Shown: positions 48,490-57,519 of the stretch, one piece after another
Layout of the letters: each line of letters starts with the position of its first letter
How positions within the stretch are numbered: the first letter of the stretch is position 1
Assembly (NCBI GenBank): GCA_016711825.1
Contig: JADJSG010000011.1
Location: 273,295-337,294, forward strand
DNA from: Bacteroidota bacterium
Lineage (GTDB): Bacteria; Bacteroidota; Bacteroidia; Chitinophagales; Chitinophagaceae
Direction: 5' to 3'
Length of the DNA: 64,000 nt
Notes under the pieces: generated by a model
The model's database searches: none
The model's input: only the letters and a program-made list of their open reading frames with translations
What the model was told of the DNA's origin: nothing
Made by a program: the position numbers and the translations under genes

Positions 48490-49614
48490 TTATTTATTGT
48501 TATTGAAATATTTGCTATGTTCTACTTCTGTGATTTTGGGTTTGGGTTCATTATTGTCCGCTTTTGGTTTCACCGCTTCTTTGGTTTCTTTTTTGGCTTG
48601 TACGGTCTCTTTTTTGGCGATGGGCTTATCAACGATTGCTTTTAACACCGGTTTTTCTGAAGTTGATTTGGGTAATGATGTTTTGGTAACAACCTTAGGT
48701 GTTGTGGTTCTATTATTGTTGACCGCGATGGGTAATGGTTTTACATTCGTTACGTTTGAAGCTATTGCTGTTGTGCCTGCAGGGGCTGTGGTTTTAGCCA
48801 GTACTTCTTTATGGGTTGTTTTATCATAAGGGTCCACAGAAAGTCGTTGTCCTCTTGTATTTCTGCATACCACTTGTCTCTCAAAACGCAAATCAATTTC
48901 ATCATATTGATCCCAGTTAATGGTATGATATCCTTGTCTGTAAAACTGCAATAGTTTACTCATTTTATTATCTAATTGGTCTATGTTACCCAAAAGGATT
49001 TGTTGATGACCGATAGCGGGTATCAGGGCAATCGACTTATTTTCAGATACTACAATTTGACTGATGGCTGCACTCCAAAATGTATCTTGCTGTAGGTATT
49101 TTGCAAGTTTTACCAAATCGGTTTTAAGCGCGCGATCGTTGGCACTAAATCCTATTTCAGGTGCTGTTGCCACCGGTAAATAAGGAATATATTGTGTAGA
49201 ATAAGCGATCGTATTTCCGTAGTCGTCGAGGTAATAAGGTTCTTCATAATCGTTATCAGGTTGTACACGTACCACTGGATTTTTTTGTACGATATGTATA
49301 TGAAGCTTATTGTTTGCAGCAACAAATATATCTGCATTGCTCACCCATTTATTGGCTTCAAGGGTATTTTCCAATTCATAGACATTTATATTGCGTAGTT
49401 TGGTTTTGTTTACTGTTATACCCTTCGCACGCAAAAGGGCCAGTACATTATCTTTGGTTACAAAACTGAGTTGATTATTTGAGAAAGAAATTTGAATCCC
49501 ATTGCAAATTTCGTTTTTTGTAGAAACATCTGCGAATACAAAAGCACTGACTATGATGGGCACAGACAACATGAACATAATATTTCTTGCTATTTTTACA
49601 ATTCGTGGATTCAT
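48490..49614 (-). CDS. ftsQ: Cell-division protein FtsQ (DivIB) with basic tail
   Basis: The 374-residue protein has a short cytoplasmic end, one membrane helix (NIMFMLSVPIIVSAFVFADV) and an extracytoplasmic POTRA-like/FtsQ domain (VYELENTLEANKWVSNADIF, HIHIVQKNPVVRVQPDN, DEIDLRFERQVVCR). About 95 residues at the C-terminus form a Lys/Thr/Pro-rich low-complexity tail (TVQAKKETKEAVKPKADN). FtsQ links early and late divisome proteins. Such a tail is absent from E. coli FtsQ and its role is unknown. Confidence 0.88.
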   Translation of the reverse strand: MNPRIVKIARNIMFMLSVPIIVSAFVFADVSTKNEICNGIQISFSNNQLSFVTKDNVLALLRAKGITVNKTKLRNINVYELENTLEANKWVSNADIFVAANNKLHIHIVQKNPVVRVQPDNDYEEPYYLDDYGNTIAYSTQYIPYLPVATAPEIGFSANDRALKTDLVKLAKYLQQDTFWSAAISQIVVSENKSIALIPAIGHQQILLGNIDQLDNKMSKLLQFYRQGYHTINWDQYDEIDLRFERQVVCRNTRGQRLSVDPYDKTTHKEVLAKTTAPAGTTAIASNVTNVKPLPIAVNNNRTTTPKVVTKTSLPKSTSEKPVLKAIVDKPIAKKETVQAKKETKEAVKPKADNNEPKPKITEVEHSKYFNNNK

Positions 49615-49616
49615 CG

Positions 49617-50969
49617 TTATTTGTTTTCGAGTAATAATTTTATTGGGTTCACTAATTGATCAATATCACCAGCTCCTGCTGTAATCAGTACTTCTATTTG
49701 CGCATGTTCAACCCATTGCAAAACACTTTCCTTTGAAAAGAGATGTTTATTGTTGAGGGTCATTTTATCGAGGAGTATTTGACTCGTAACCCCTTCCATA
49801 GGCAACTCACGTGCGGGATAAATATCGAGCAATATCACTTCATCTGCGATGTCTAAACTTTTGGCAAATCCATCTGCAAAGTCGCGCGTACGAGAAAACA
49901 AATGGGGTTGAAAAACCACACTTACTTTTTTGTGCGGAAACAAAGCCTTCGCACTTTGCAACAGCATGCTTAATTCTTCGGGATGATGGGCATAATCATC
50001 AATATATACAAGCGAATTATTTTTTAAAATGTATTCAAATCTTCTTTTCACACCTTTAAAATCAAGTATTGCAGCCACCACTTTGTTGAAATCTAAATTC
50101 AATCGATCGCAAACAGCCAATGCAGCTACGGTATTTTCAATATTATGTAATCCGCCAATATGCAGGGTTACAGCACCTACCACTTCATCTTGCTTACAAA
50201 AATTGAAGGTATATCCACCTTGTTTCATCTGTATATCTGCGGCATAATAATAGGCAGCATCGTTTTGCAAACTGTAACTATATTTATGAGGCACCTGAAA
50301 CGAAACACTGTGTTTTAATCCATGTTTATAAATCAATGTGTCTTTTATTTGACTGATAAAGGTTAGATAGCATCGCTCCATTTCTTCAGCCGTTCCATAA
50401 ATATCGAGATGATCAGCATCCATGGCTGTAACCACAGCAATATAGGGAAACAATTTTAAAAAACTTCTGTCATATTCATCTGCTTCAATCACTGCGACTT
50501 GCTTATCGCTACTCCAGTAGTTCACATTATAATTGGCTGAAATACCACCCAGAAAAGCATTACAACCATATTCAGTATGACGCAAGATATGAGCGATCAG
50601 GGTTGATATCGTTGTTTTGCCATGAGTACCTGCTACGCAAATCGCTTGCATTTGTTCTGAAATCATTTGCAACACATCACTTCTTTTAACTACTTTAAAT
50701 TGTTGTTGCTGAAACCATTGCAGTTCTAAATGATTTGCGGGAATTGCTGGGGTATAAACTACCAAATCAGCTTTTTGATTGGCCAGGGAAATATCTTCTG
50801 TATAATGCACATCGATACCTTCTTGTTGCAATTGTAAAGTAAGTGGTGTAGGTGTTTTGTCATACCCACTTACATGCACCTGGCGTTGCTTAAAAAAGCG
50901 TGCGATGGCGCTCATACCGATACCACCGATTCCTATAAAATAAACGCTATGTAATTTATCTAAATTCAT
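49617..50969 (-). CDS. murC: UDP-N-acetylmuramate-L-alanine ligase
   Basis: The 450-residue Mur ligase adds L-Ala to UDP-MurNAc in the cytoplasm. It shows the N-terminal Rossmann motif YFIGIGGIGMSAIARFF, the ATP-binding AGTHGKTTISTLIAHIL, and the ligase signature DDYAHHPEELSMLL followed by VVFQPHLFSRTRDF. The length is standard. It is separated from ftsQ by two bases and from murG by one, so translation is tightly linked. Confidence 0.95.
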   Translation of the reverse strand: MNLDKLHSVYFIGIGGIGMSAIARFFKQRQVHVSGYDKTPTPLTLQLQQEGIDVHYTEDISLANQKADLVVYTPAIPANHLELQWFQQQQFKVVKRSDVLQMISEQMQAICVAGTHGKTTISTLIAHILRHTEYGCNAFLGGISANYNVNYWSSDKQVAVIEADEYDRSFLKLFPYIAVVTAMDADHLDIYGTAEEMERCYLTFISQIKDTLIYKHGLKHSVSFQVPHKYSYSLQNDAAYYYAADIQMKQGGYTFNFCKQDEVVGAVTLHIGGLHNIENTVAALAVCDRLNLDFNKVVAAILDFKGVKRRFEYILKNNSLVYIDDYAHHPEELSMLLQSAKALFPHKKVSVVFQPHLFSRTRDFADGFAKSLDIADEVILLDIYPARELPMEGVTSQILLDKMTLNNKHLFSKESVLQWVEHAQIEVLITAGAGDIDQLVNPIKLLLENK

Positions 50970-50970
50970 A

Positions 50971-52077
50971 TTAATGGGCGATATCGATTAATTTTTTTGC
51001 AATGCTGATGTCTGCATCTTTGATAGCAAGCTCATGCAGGTTTGTTTGCATCAGGTTACACATCTGTGTATCATTCATCAGTGTGATTATTTTAGGTATT
51101 AATTCATGTTGGGCTTCACTGTCTTTCACTAACAATGCTGCATTGCGTTGTACCAATGCCATGGCATTGTGTGTTTGATGGTCTTCACTGGCAAACGGGA
51201 ATGGCACAAATACCACTGGTTTACCCACAATACACAATTCTGCAATAGAGGAGGCCCCTGCCCGAGCAATGATAACATCTGCTGCAGCATAGGCATAATC
51301 CATTTCACGTATAAACTCATATACTTTAACTTGTGATTCAAGGCCTTGAACAGCCTCTTTGGCTTGTTGAAAAAAAGACGTACCTGTTTGCCATATCAAC
51401 TGTGCACCCTGGGCCACAATTTCTTGAAATTGCTGTTTCAATGTTTCGTTGATACTTTTAGCACCCAGACTACCACCAAAAGCAAAAACAATTTTTTTGC
51501 TTGCGTTTAATTGAAAAAAATCAACACCCTCTTGTCTGGTGATATTATTTTTTGTGATGGATTGTCGAACAGGATTCCCCGTTTTGACTATAACTTCTTT
51601 GGGAAAAAATCGCTCCATTCCATCATAAGCCACACAAATGGCTTTGGCTTTTTTGCCCAGTATTTTATTGCTTTTTCCTGCAAAAGAATTTTGTTCTTGT
51701 ATTAACGTAGGAATTCCTTTTTGCTGTGCAATATTCAACATCGGAAAACTTGCGTAACCACCCACACCAACTACAGCTGTTGGTTTGAATTCATTGATTA
51801 TTTTCTTTGCCTGGAAATAACTTTTAATCAGCTTATAAGGCAATAATATATTTTTTATGACAGATGTTCTATTATACCCAGCGATATCGAGACCAATGAT
51901 TTGATAGCCTTCGCGAGGAACCTTTTCCATTTCCATTTTTCCTTTGGCCCCTACAAATAAAATATCAGTGGCAGGAAGCAATTGCTTCATGGCATTGGCA
52001 ATCGCTATTGCTGGAAAGATATGCCCTCCTGTGCCGCCGCCTGCTATAATTATTTTATGATGTATATTCGATTCCAC
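50971..52077 (-). CDS. murG: Lipid II synthase, UDP-GlcNAc transferase MurG
   Basis: The 368-residue glycosyltransferase adds GlcNAc to lipid I at the inner face of the membrane. The GT-B motifs IIAGGGTGGHIFPAIAIANA, VGVGGYASFP and FGGSLGAKSINE, and the C-terminal IARAGASSIAELCIVGKP and PFASEDHQTHNA, are typical of MurG. Its start overlaps the ftsW stop by one base. Confidence 0.95.
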   Translation of the reverse strand: MESNIHHKIIIAGGGTGGHIFPAIAIANAMKQLLPATDILFVGAKGKMEMEKVPREGYQIIGLDIAGYNRTSVIKNILLPYKLIKSYFQAKKIINEFKPTAVVGVGGYASFPMLNIAQQKGIPTLIQEQNSFAGKSNKILGKKAKAICVAYDGMERFFPKEVIVKTGNPVRQSITKNNITRQEGVDFFQLNASKKIVFAFGGSLGAKSINETLKQQFQEIVAQGAQLIWQTGTSFFQQAKEAVQGLESQVKVYEFIREMDYAYAAADVIIARAGASSIAELCIVGKPVVFVPFPFASEDHQTHNAMALVQRNAALLVKDSEAQHELIPKIITLMNDTQMCNLMQTNLHELAIKDADISIAKKLIDIAH

Positions 52078-53261
52078 TATTCAATTTCGTTGTTTGAGGT
52101 TAAGTTTGCGGTGACTACATTTTCAGCCATGGTCTTTTTTTCTTCTTCTACAAATCGGCTAACACTAAGTATGATGCCAATGGCTACACAGGTAAACCAA
52201 ATTGAAGACCCACCCATACTGACCAATGGTAAGGTAAGTCCGGTAACTGGCAATAGATTTACATTAACCCCCATGTTGAGAAAGGCTTGAAATACCAGGG
52301 TAAAGCTGAGACCTACTGCGAGGAATGCCCCAAAGGCAAATGGGCATCTTCTAAACAAGACGATGCTTCGCCATAAAAACAGCAGGTATAAAAAGATAAG
52401 TACTATACCTCCCACTAAACCATATTCTTCGATAATGATTGCGAAAATAAAATCGGAATACGGATGAGGTAAAAAATTTCGCTGGGTAGAGTTTCCTGCT
52501 CCCTTGCCTGTGAGCCCACCTTTTGCGATGGCAATTTTAGAATGAAAAACCTGAAAAGGTTCATCATTTTTATCATTTGAACTAAATTTCTTAATCCTTT
52601 GTTCCCAAGTAGCTGCACGTCCAAAACCTGTTAACTTAGAAACTGTAAATAAAATACCAAATAGGAGAATCCCTGTAGTGGCGAGTATCAAAAGATGTGA
52701 AATACGTACACGTCCAATAAAAAACAAAACCCCTGATGACAATGCAATCATCAATGCGGTAGAAAGATTAGCCATTGCTACCAAACCACAAATGACGATA
52801 ACGGGTAAAAAGATATGGATAAATACTTTTTTAAGATTGTCTAAATCATTTTGCATTTTTGATAATTGGCGGGCTAAAAACATAAAGAGTCCCAACTTCG
52901 CTAAATCGGATGTTTGGAAGGTAATACCCACCAGTGGCAATCGTATCCATCGTGAGCCTTCATTGAGTGTAGTGCCATAAAACAAGGTAAAAATCAATAA
53001 AGGAATACTGATGGCAAATAATAAGAGGGCGATATTGGAATAAACCGTGTAATTGACTTTATGACAAAAATAAATAATCACCAAGCCTGCAAATAATACA
53101 CCCAACTGTTTGATTAAATACACTTCGGTATGACCTTTGTTTAAACGATAAGCCAATGAACTGGTGGAACTATACACAGCCAACAAACTAATGAGGGAAA
53201 GTACAATCACTACCCCCCATATGATTTTATCGCCTTTTGTTCTGTTTAATAATTGTTCCAT
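52077..53261 (-). CDS. ftsW: SEDS glycosyltransferase FtsW
   Basis: The 394-residue polytopic protein has about ten membrane helices and SEDS motifs (LADLAKLGLFMFLARQLSKM region with Lys and Arg, NFLPHPYSDFIFAIIIEEYG with the catalytic-type Asp and Glu, and LPLVSMGGSSIW near the end). FtsW polymerises septal peptidoglycan together with the PBP encoded upstream. A 119-bp spacer with heptamer repeats separates it from murD. Confidence 0.94.
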   Translation of the reverse strand: MEQLLNRTKGDKIIWGVVIVLSLISLLAVYSSTSSLAYRLNKGHTEVYLIKQLGVLFAGLVIIYFCHKVNYTVYSNIALLLFAISIPLLIFTLFYGTTLNEGSRWIRLPLVGITFQTSDLAKLGLFMFLARQLSKMQNDLDNLKKVFIHIFLPVIVICGLVAMANLSTALMIALSSGVLFFIGRVRISHLLILATTGILLFGILFTVSKLTGFGRAATWEQRIKKFSSNDKNDEPFQVFHSKIAIAKGGLTGKGAGNSTQRNFLPHPYSDFIFAIIIEEYGLVGGIVLIFLYLLFLWRSIVLFRRCPFAFGAFLAVGLSFTLVFQAFLNMGVNVNLLPVTGLTLPLVSMGGSSIWFTCVAIGIILSVSRFVEEEKKTMAENVVTANLTSNNEIE

Positions 53262-53280
53262 ATTGATATTCTTGTTGTTT

Positions 53281-53370
<90 letters not shown>

Positions 53371-53380
53371 GATTACTTTC

Positions 53381-54721
53381 TTACAATGCCTTTACTGAGT
53401 TTTTAAATTGTTCACCACGATCTTCATAATTTTTAAATAAATCGAAACTGGCACAGGCGGGTGAAAGCAATACCACATCGCCATTTGTAGCAAGGTGATA
53501 AGCTTCCTGTACAGCATCGTTGATGTTTTGTGTATCCAATACTGGTACGATATTGTCAAAAGCATTGTGTATACTTGTATTATCGATACCGAGACAAACG
53601 ATGGCTTTGACTTTTTCTTTAATCAAGGCTTCAATTTCTTTGTAATTATTGCCTTTGTCTACCCCACCTAAAATCAACACAATGGGTTTTTTGATTGACT
53701 CGAGGGCGTACCAAACACTGTTGAGGTTAGTAGCTTTGCTATCGTTTACAAACTCAATACCTCTGATAAAAGCCACGGTTTCCATCCGATGTTCAAGCGC
53801 ATTAAAAGTTCTGAGGCTTTCCCGGATTGTTGCATTTCGTATTTCGGCTACACGCGATGATATGCCTGCTGCCATTGAGTTGTATTGATTATGTTTACCT
53901 TTGAGTGATAAATCGTTGATTGAAATAGAGAAAGGCTCTCCATTTACTCTAATCATAATTTCATTGTCGTTCACGTAAGCACCATCTGCATTGAGAGATT
54001 CATTCATAGTAAAAAAGAGAATTTTTGGAGTTAGTATATTTTTATTTAAATAATCGAGGGTTGCCGGGTCGTCTTTGCATAAAATCAAATAATCGTCTGG
54101 GGTTTGATTTTTAGCAATGTTGAATTTTGATTTTACATACAATGAAAAATCATATTGATATCGATCAAGGTGATCGGGTGTGATATTGGTGATGATAGCG
54201 ATATCAGGTTTAAAAGTGATGATATCGTCTAATTGAAAACTACTGATTTCCATCACATACCAAGCGGTGGGCTTCACGGCAATTTGACGGGCGAAACTAA
54301 AGCCGATATTGCCAACCACCGAAACGTCATAATTTGCTTTGCTAAATATATCGAAGCAAATACTCGTGGTGGTGGTTTTGCCATTGCTACCTGTGATGCA
54401 AAGTATTTTACTATCGCCTTTATATCTGTAGGCAAATTCAATTTCGCTGATAATGGGTATTTGTTGCGCAATCGCTTTTTGTATAATATCTACCTTGTGG
54501 GGTATGCCCGGGCTTTTAATAATTTCAGTTGCAGCCAATACTATTGATTCAGTATGCATGCCTTCTTCAAAAGGAATATTGTGTGCGGTTAATTCAGCTT
54601 TATATTTTTCGGGGATATTATTTTTATCACTGACAAATACAGACAAACCCATCTTTTGCGCAAGCAAAGCAGCCCCAGTACCGCTTTCTCCACTTCCTAA
54701 TATGACGAGTTTATATTGCAT
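53381..54721 (-). CDS. murD: UDP-MurNAc-L-Ala-D-Glu ligase
   Basis: The 446-residue Mur ligase adds D-Glu. It has the N-terminal nucleotide-binding fold LVILGSGESGTGAALLAQKM, the ATP loop ITGSNGKTTTTSICFDIF, NITPDHLDRY and a C-terminal domain with ILGGVDKGNNYKEIEALI and LLSPACASFDLFKNYEDRGE. The length is normal. It lies 50 bases downstream of mraY. Confidence 0.95.
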   Translation of the reverse strand: MQYKLVILGSGESGTGAALLAQKMGLSVFVSDKNNIPEKYKAELTAHNIPFEEGMHTESIVLAATEIIKSPGIPHKVDIIQKAIAQQIPIISEIEFAYRYKGDSKILCITGSNGKTTTTSICFDIFSKANYDVSVVGNIGFSFARQIAVKPTAWYVMEISSFQLDDIITFKPDIAIITNITPDHLDRYQYDFSLYVKSKFNIAKNQTPDDYLILCKDDPATLDYLNKNILTPKILFFTMNESLNADGAYVNDNEIMIRVNGEPFSISINDLSLKGKHNQYNSMAAGISSRVAEIRNATIRESLRTFNALEHRMETVAFIRGIEFVNDSKATNLNSVWYALESIKKPIVLILGGVDKGNNYKEIEALIKEKVKAIVCLGIDNTSIHNAFDNIVPVLDTQNINDAVQEAYHLATNGDVVLLSPACASFDLFKNYEDRGEQFKNSVKAL

Positions 54722-54771
54722 TGTTTGTATTTGTTTGTTTTATTTTTTTAAGTTGTTTGGTATTAATTTAT

Positions 54772-56043
54772 TTATTGAAGTTTTAAGGTGACTACACTCA
54801 GTACAGCTAATACAATTCCGATAATCCAAAAGCGAATAGCGATTTTACTTTCATGGTAACCCATTTTCTGGTAATGATGATGTAAGGGCGCCATGAGAAA
54901 AATCCGCCTCCCTTCGCCATATCTTTTTTTAGTCCATTTAAAATAGGCTACTTGTATCATGACACTTACATTTTCGATAAAAAACACGCCACAGATAATA
55001 GGTATTAAAAGTTCTTTTCGAATGATGATGGCCAAAGATGCAATGATACCACCCAATGCCAAACTACCTGTATCGCCCATAAATACCTGGGCTGGGTAAC
55101 TATTGTACCAAAGGAAACCGATACAAGCCCCTACAAAAGCACCTATAAAAATAGACAACTCATCGATATTGGGTATCTGCATGATATTGAGGTATTTGGC
55201 AAAATTGAAATTGCCAGACAAGTAAGCAAACAAGGCCAAACAAATACCAATGATGGCGCTGGTACCTGTGGCTAAGCCATCGAGACCATCAGTGATATTG
55301 GCACCATTTGATACAGCAACGATGATAAAAATGACAAATAAAATATAGATAATAGGTGTCATAAATCCAATGGCATCTTCACCAAACCATGAGGCAATTT
55401 TAGAATAACTTAACTCATGATTTTTAGCAAATGGAATGGTGGTCACCACACTTTTTACCCGAGCATAGGTGCGTGTTACACCTTTGTCATCCACTTTTAC
55501 GATACCCTCTTTCACTACTTTATCGTCTACACTATACATAGCGGGTTTGTCGCCGGTGGTTTCGCGGGTGATGTATACATTTTGATTGTAGTACATGGTG
55601 AGACCTACAATAATTCCCAACCCAATTTGACCGAGCACTTTAAACCGACCGGCAAGTCCTTCTTTATTTTTTTTAAATACTTTGATATAATCATCTAAAA
55701 ATCCTATGAGGCCTAACCATATAGTAGATATCAGCATTAAAATGATATATACATTTTGAATACGTGCAAAAAGCAAGGTAGGAATGAGGATAGCGGCAAT
55801 GATGATAATACCACCCATTGTAGGTGTACCACTTTTTTGTTTTTCACCTTCAAGACCTAAATCCCTGACCGTTTCACCAATTTGTTTTTTATGTAAATAC
55901 TTAATCAGTCTTTTACCATATACCAACGAAATAACCAATGACAAGATGATAGACATTGCTGCTCTAAAAGAAATAAAATAAAAAACCCCCACGCCAGGCA
56001 TGCCAAAATTTTCTCTGAGATAAGTAAATAAGTAATAAAGCAT
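54772..56043 (-). CDS. mraY: Phospho-MurNAc-pentapeptide transferase
   Basis: The 423-residue membrane enzyme makes lipid I. It has ten hydrophobic helices and the conserved Asp-rich loops GFLDDYIKVFKKNKEGLAGR and NITDGLDGLATG, and MAPLHHHYQKMG. An insert of about 60 residues between helices 3 and 5 (VYITRETTGDKPAMYSVDDK) makes it longer than the ~360 residues usual in Proteobacteria. Such inserts occur in other Bacteroidota. murF, often next to it elsewhere, is absent. Confidence 0.94.
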   Translation of the reverse strand: MLYYLFTYLRENFGMPGVGVFYFISFRAAMSIILSLVISLVYGKRLIKYLHKKQIGETVRDLGLEGEKQKSGTPTMGGIIIIAAILIPTLLFARIQNVYIILMLISTIWLGLIGFLDDYIKVFKKNKEGLAGRFKVLGQIGLGIIVGLTMYYNQNVYITRETTGDKPAMYSVDDKVVKEGIVKVDDKGVTRTYARVKSVVTTIPFAKNHELSYSKIASWFGEDAIGFMTPIIYILFVIFIIVAVSNGANITDGLDGLATGTSAIIGICLALFAYLSGNFNFAKYLNIMQIPNIDELSIFIGAFVGACIGFLWYNSYPAQVFMGDTGSLALGGIIASLAIIIRKELLIPIICGVFFIENVSVMIQVAYFKWTKKRYGEGRRIFLMAPLHHHYQKMGYHESKIAIRFWIIGIVLAVLSVVTLKLQ

Positions 56044-56052
56044 GGTTCTATT

Positions 56053-57519
56053 TTATTTTTCAAAAAGGTTAAACATTTCACTTAAAATTATTTTGTCATC
56101 AAATGGCATTTTCACGCCATTTATTTCCTGGTATTTTTCATGACCTTTGCCTGCAATCAATATGATGTCGCCATTTTCAGCAATGCTACATGCTGTTTTA
56201 ATCGCTTCTTTCCTATCTGCAATACATACATATTTCCTTTTATGATTGGCTAAAATACCAGCTTCCATTTCACGAATAATCGTCATCGGATCTTCACTTC
56301 GTGGATTGTCAGCGGTCAATATCACTTTATCGCTATGTTCACAAGCCACCATCCCCATTAAAGGTCTTTTGGTTTTGTCTCTGTCGCCTCCGCAACCCAC
56401 AATGGTAAACAAGGTTTCGTTGCCCTTTCGTAGTTTTTGAATGGTAGCCAGCACATTGAGCAAAGCGTCAGGCGTATGAGCATAATCAATAATGCCCATG
56501 ATATTTTCTTTTTCTGAAAACAAATAATCGAATCTGCCTTCAGCACCTGAAAGCATACTGAGTATTTGCAACACTTCTTGTTTTGACTCACCCAGTTCAA
56601 TAGCAGCACCATATACACAAAGCAAATTATAAGCATTGAACTCACCGATCATTTTAAAGAACACTTCATTGCTGTCAATCATCATCACTAAGCCTCCTAA
56701 GTTATTTTCAAGTACTTTGCCTTTGTAATCGGCCATGGTTCTTAATGAATAGGTTTTTTTAAGGGCTTTCGTATTTTGCAACATTACCATTCCTCTTTTA
56801 TCATCTACATTTGTAAGGGCAAAAGCACTTTTATCAAGACCATCAAAAAACATTTTCTTTACCCGAATATATTCTTCAAAAGAGTGATGATAATCTAAAT
56901 GATCATGGGTAATATTGGTAAAACAGGCGCCGGCGAAATGGGTACCCGCAATGCGATGTTGATGAATGGCATGTGAACTTACTTCCATAAATACATGCGA
57001 GCAGTGTTCAGCTTTCATTTGCGCCAACAAAGCCTGCAAACTAACAGCATCGGGGGTGGTATGGGTTGCCGGAATGATTTTATTTCCGATTTGATTTTGT
57101 ACCGTTGATATCAGGCCACAGGTATAACCCAGCGATGTAAACAATTGAAACATCAAGGTGGCGCATGTTGTTTTGCCATTGGTACCTGTAATACCGATAA
57201 GTTTGAACCTAGCTGATGGGTGGTCATAAAAGGCCGCAGCAAGTAAGCCTACTACAGCTGAGGTATCAGCCACTTGTATATAAGTAATACCCTCTACTGT
57301 GTGAGCAGGTAATTGGGTACAAATGATAGCGGCAGCACCTTGTGTAATTACCTGATCAATATAATCATGTCCATCGGTATGGGTACCTTTGATAGCAACA
57401 AAACAACTTCCATTTGTTGCTTTGCGCGAATCGATACACACATCATGAATGGGTGTAAGGGTACTACCTTGTATGAACAAGGGATTGATATTGGATACTA
57501 TGTGTGCGAGTGTTTTCAA
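56053..57519 (-). CDS. murE: UDP-MurNAc-tripeptide synthetase, DAP-type
   Basis: The 488-residue Mur ligase adds the third stem amino acid. It has the ATP loop ITGTNGKTTCATLMFQLF, and the carbamylated-lysine region around SLRTMADYKGK. The acceptor-specificity motif DNPRSEDP selects meso-diaminopimelate over lysine. The wall is therefore DAP-type, which fits the L,D-transpeptidase at 6.6-7.5 kb. It is directly adjacent to the upstream PBP gene, with no gap. Confidence 0.95.
   Translation of the reverse strand: MKTLAHIVSNINPLFIQGSTLTPIHDVCIDSRKATNGSCFVAIKGTHTDGHDYIDQVITQGAAAIICTQLPAHTVEGITYIQVADTSAVVGLLAAAFYDHPSARFKLIGITGTNGKTTCATLMFQLFTSLGYTCGLISTVQNQIGNKIIPATHTTPDAVSLQALLAQMKAEHCSHVFMEVSSHAIHQHRIAGTHFAGACFTNITHDHLDYHHSFEEYIRVKKMFFDGLDKSAFALTNVDDKRGMVMLQNTKALKKTYSLRTMADYKGKVLENNLGGLVMMIDSNEVFFKMIGEFNAYNLLCVYGAAIELGESKQEVLQILSMLSGAEGRFDYLFSEKENIMGIIDYAHTPDALLNVLATIQKLRKGNETLFTIVGCGGDRDKTKRPLMGMVACEHSDKVILTADNPRSEDPMTIIREMEAGILANHKRKYVCIADRKEAIKTACSIAENGDIILIAGKGHEKYQEINGVKMPFDDKIILSEMFNLFEK

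Noticed and set aside
48446..48829. 127-residue frame antisense to ftsQ
   Set aside because: It is the mirror of the low-complexity Lys/Thr tail of FtsQ; repeats on one strand create long frames on the other.
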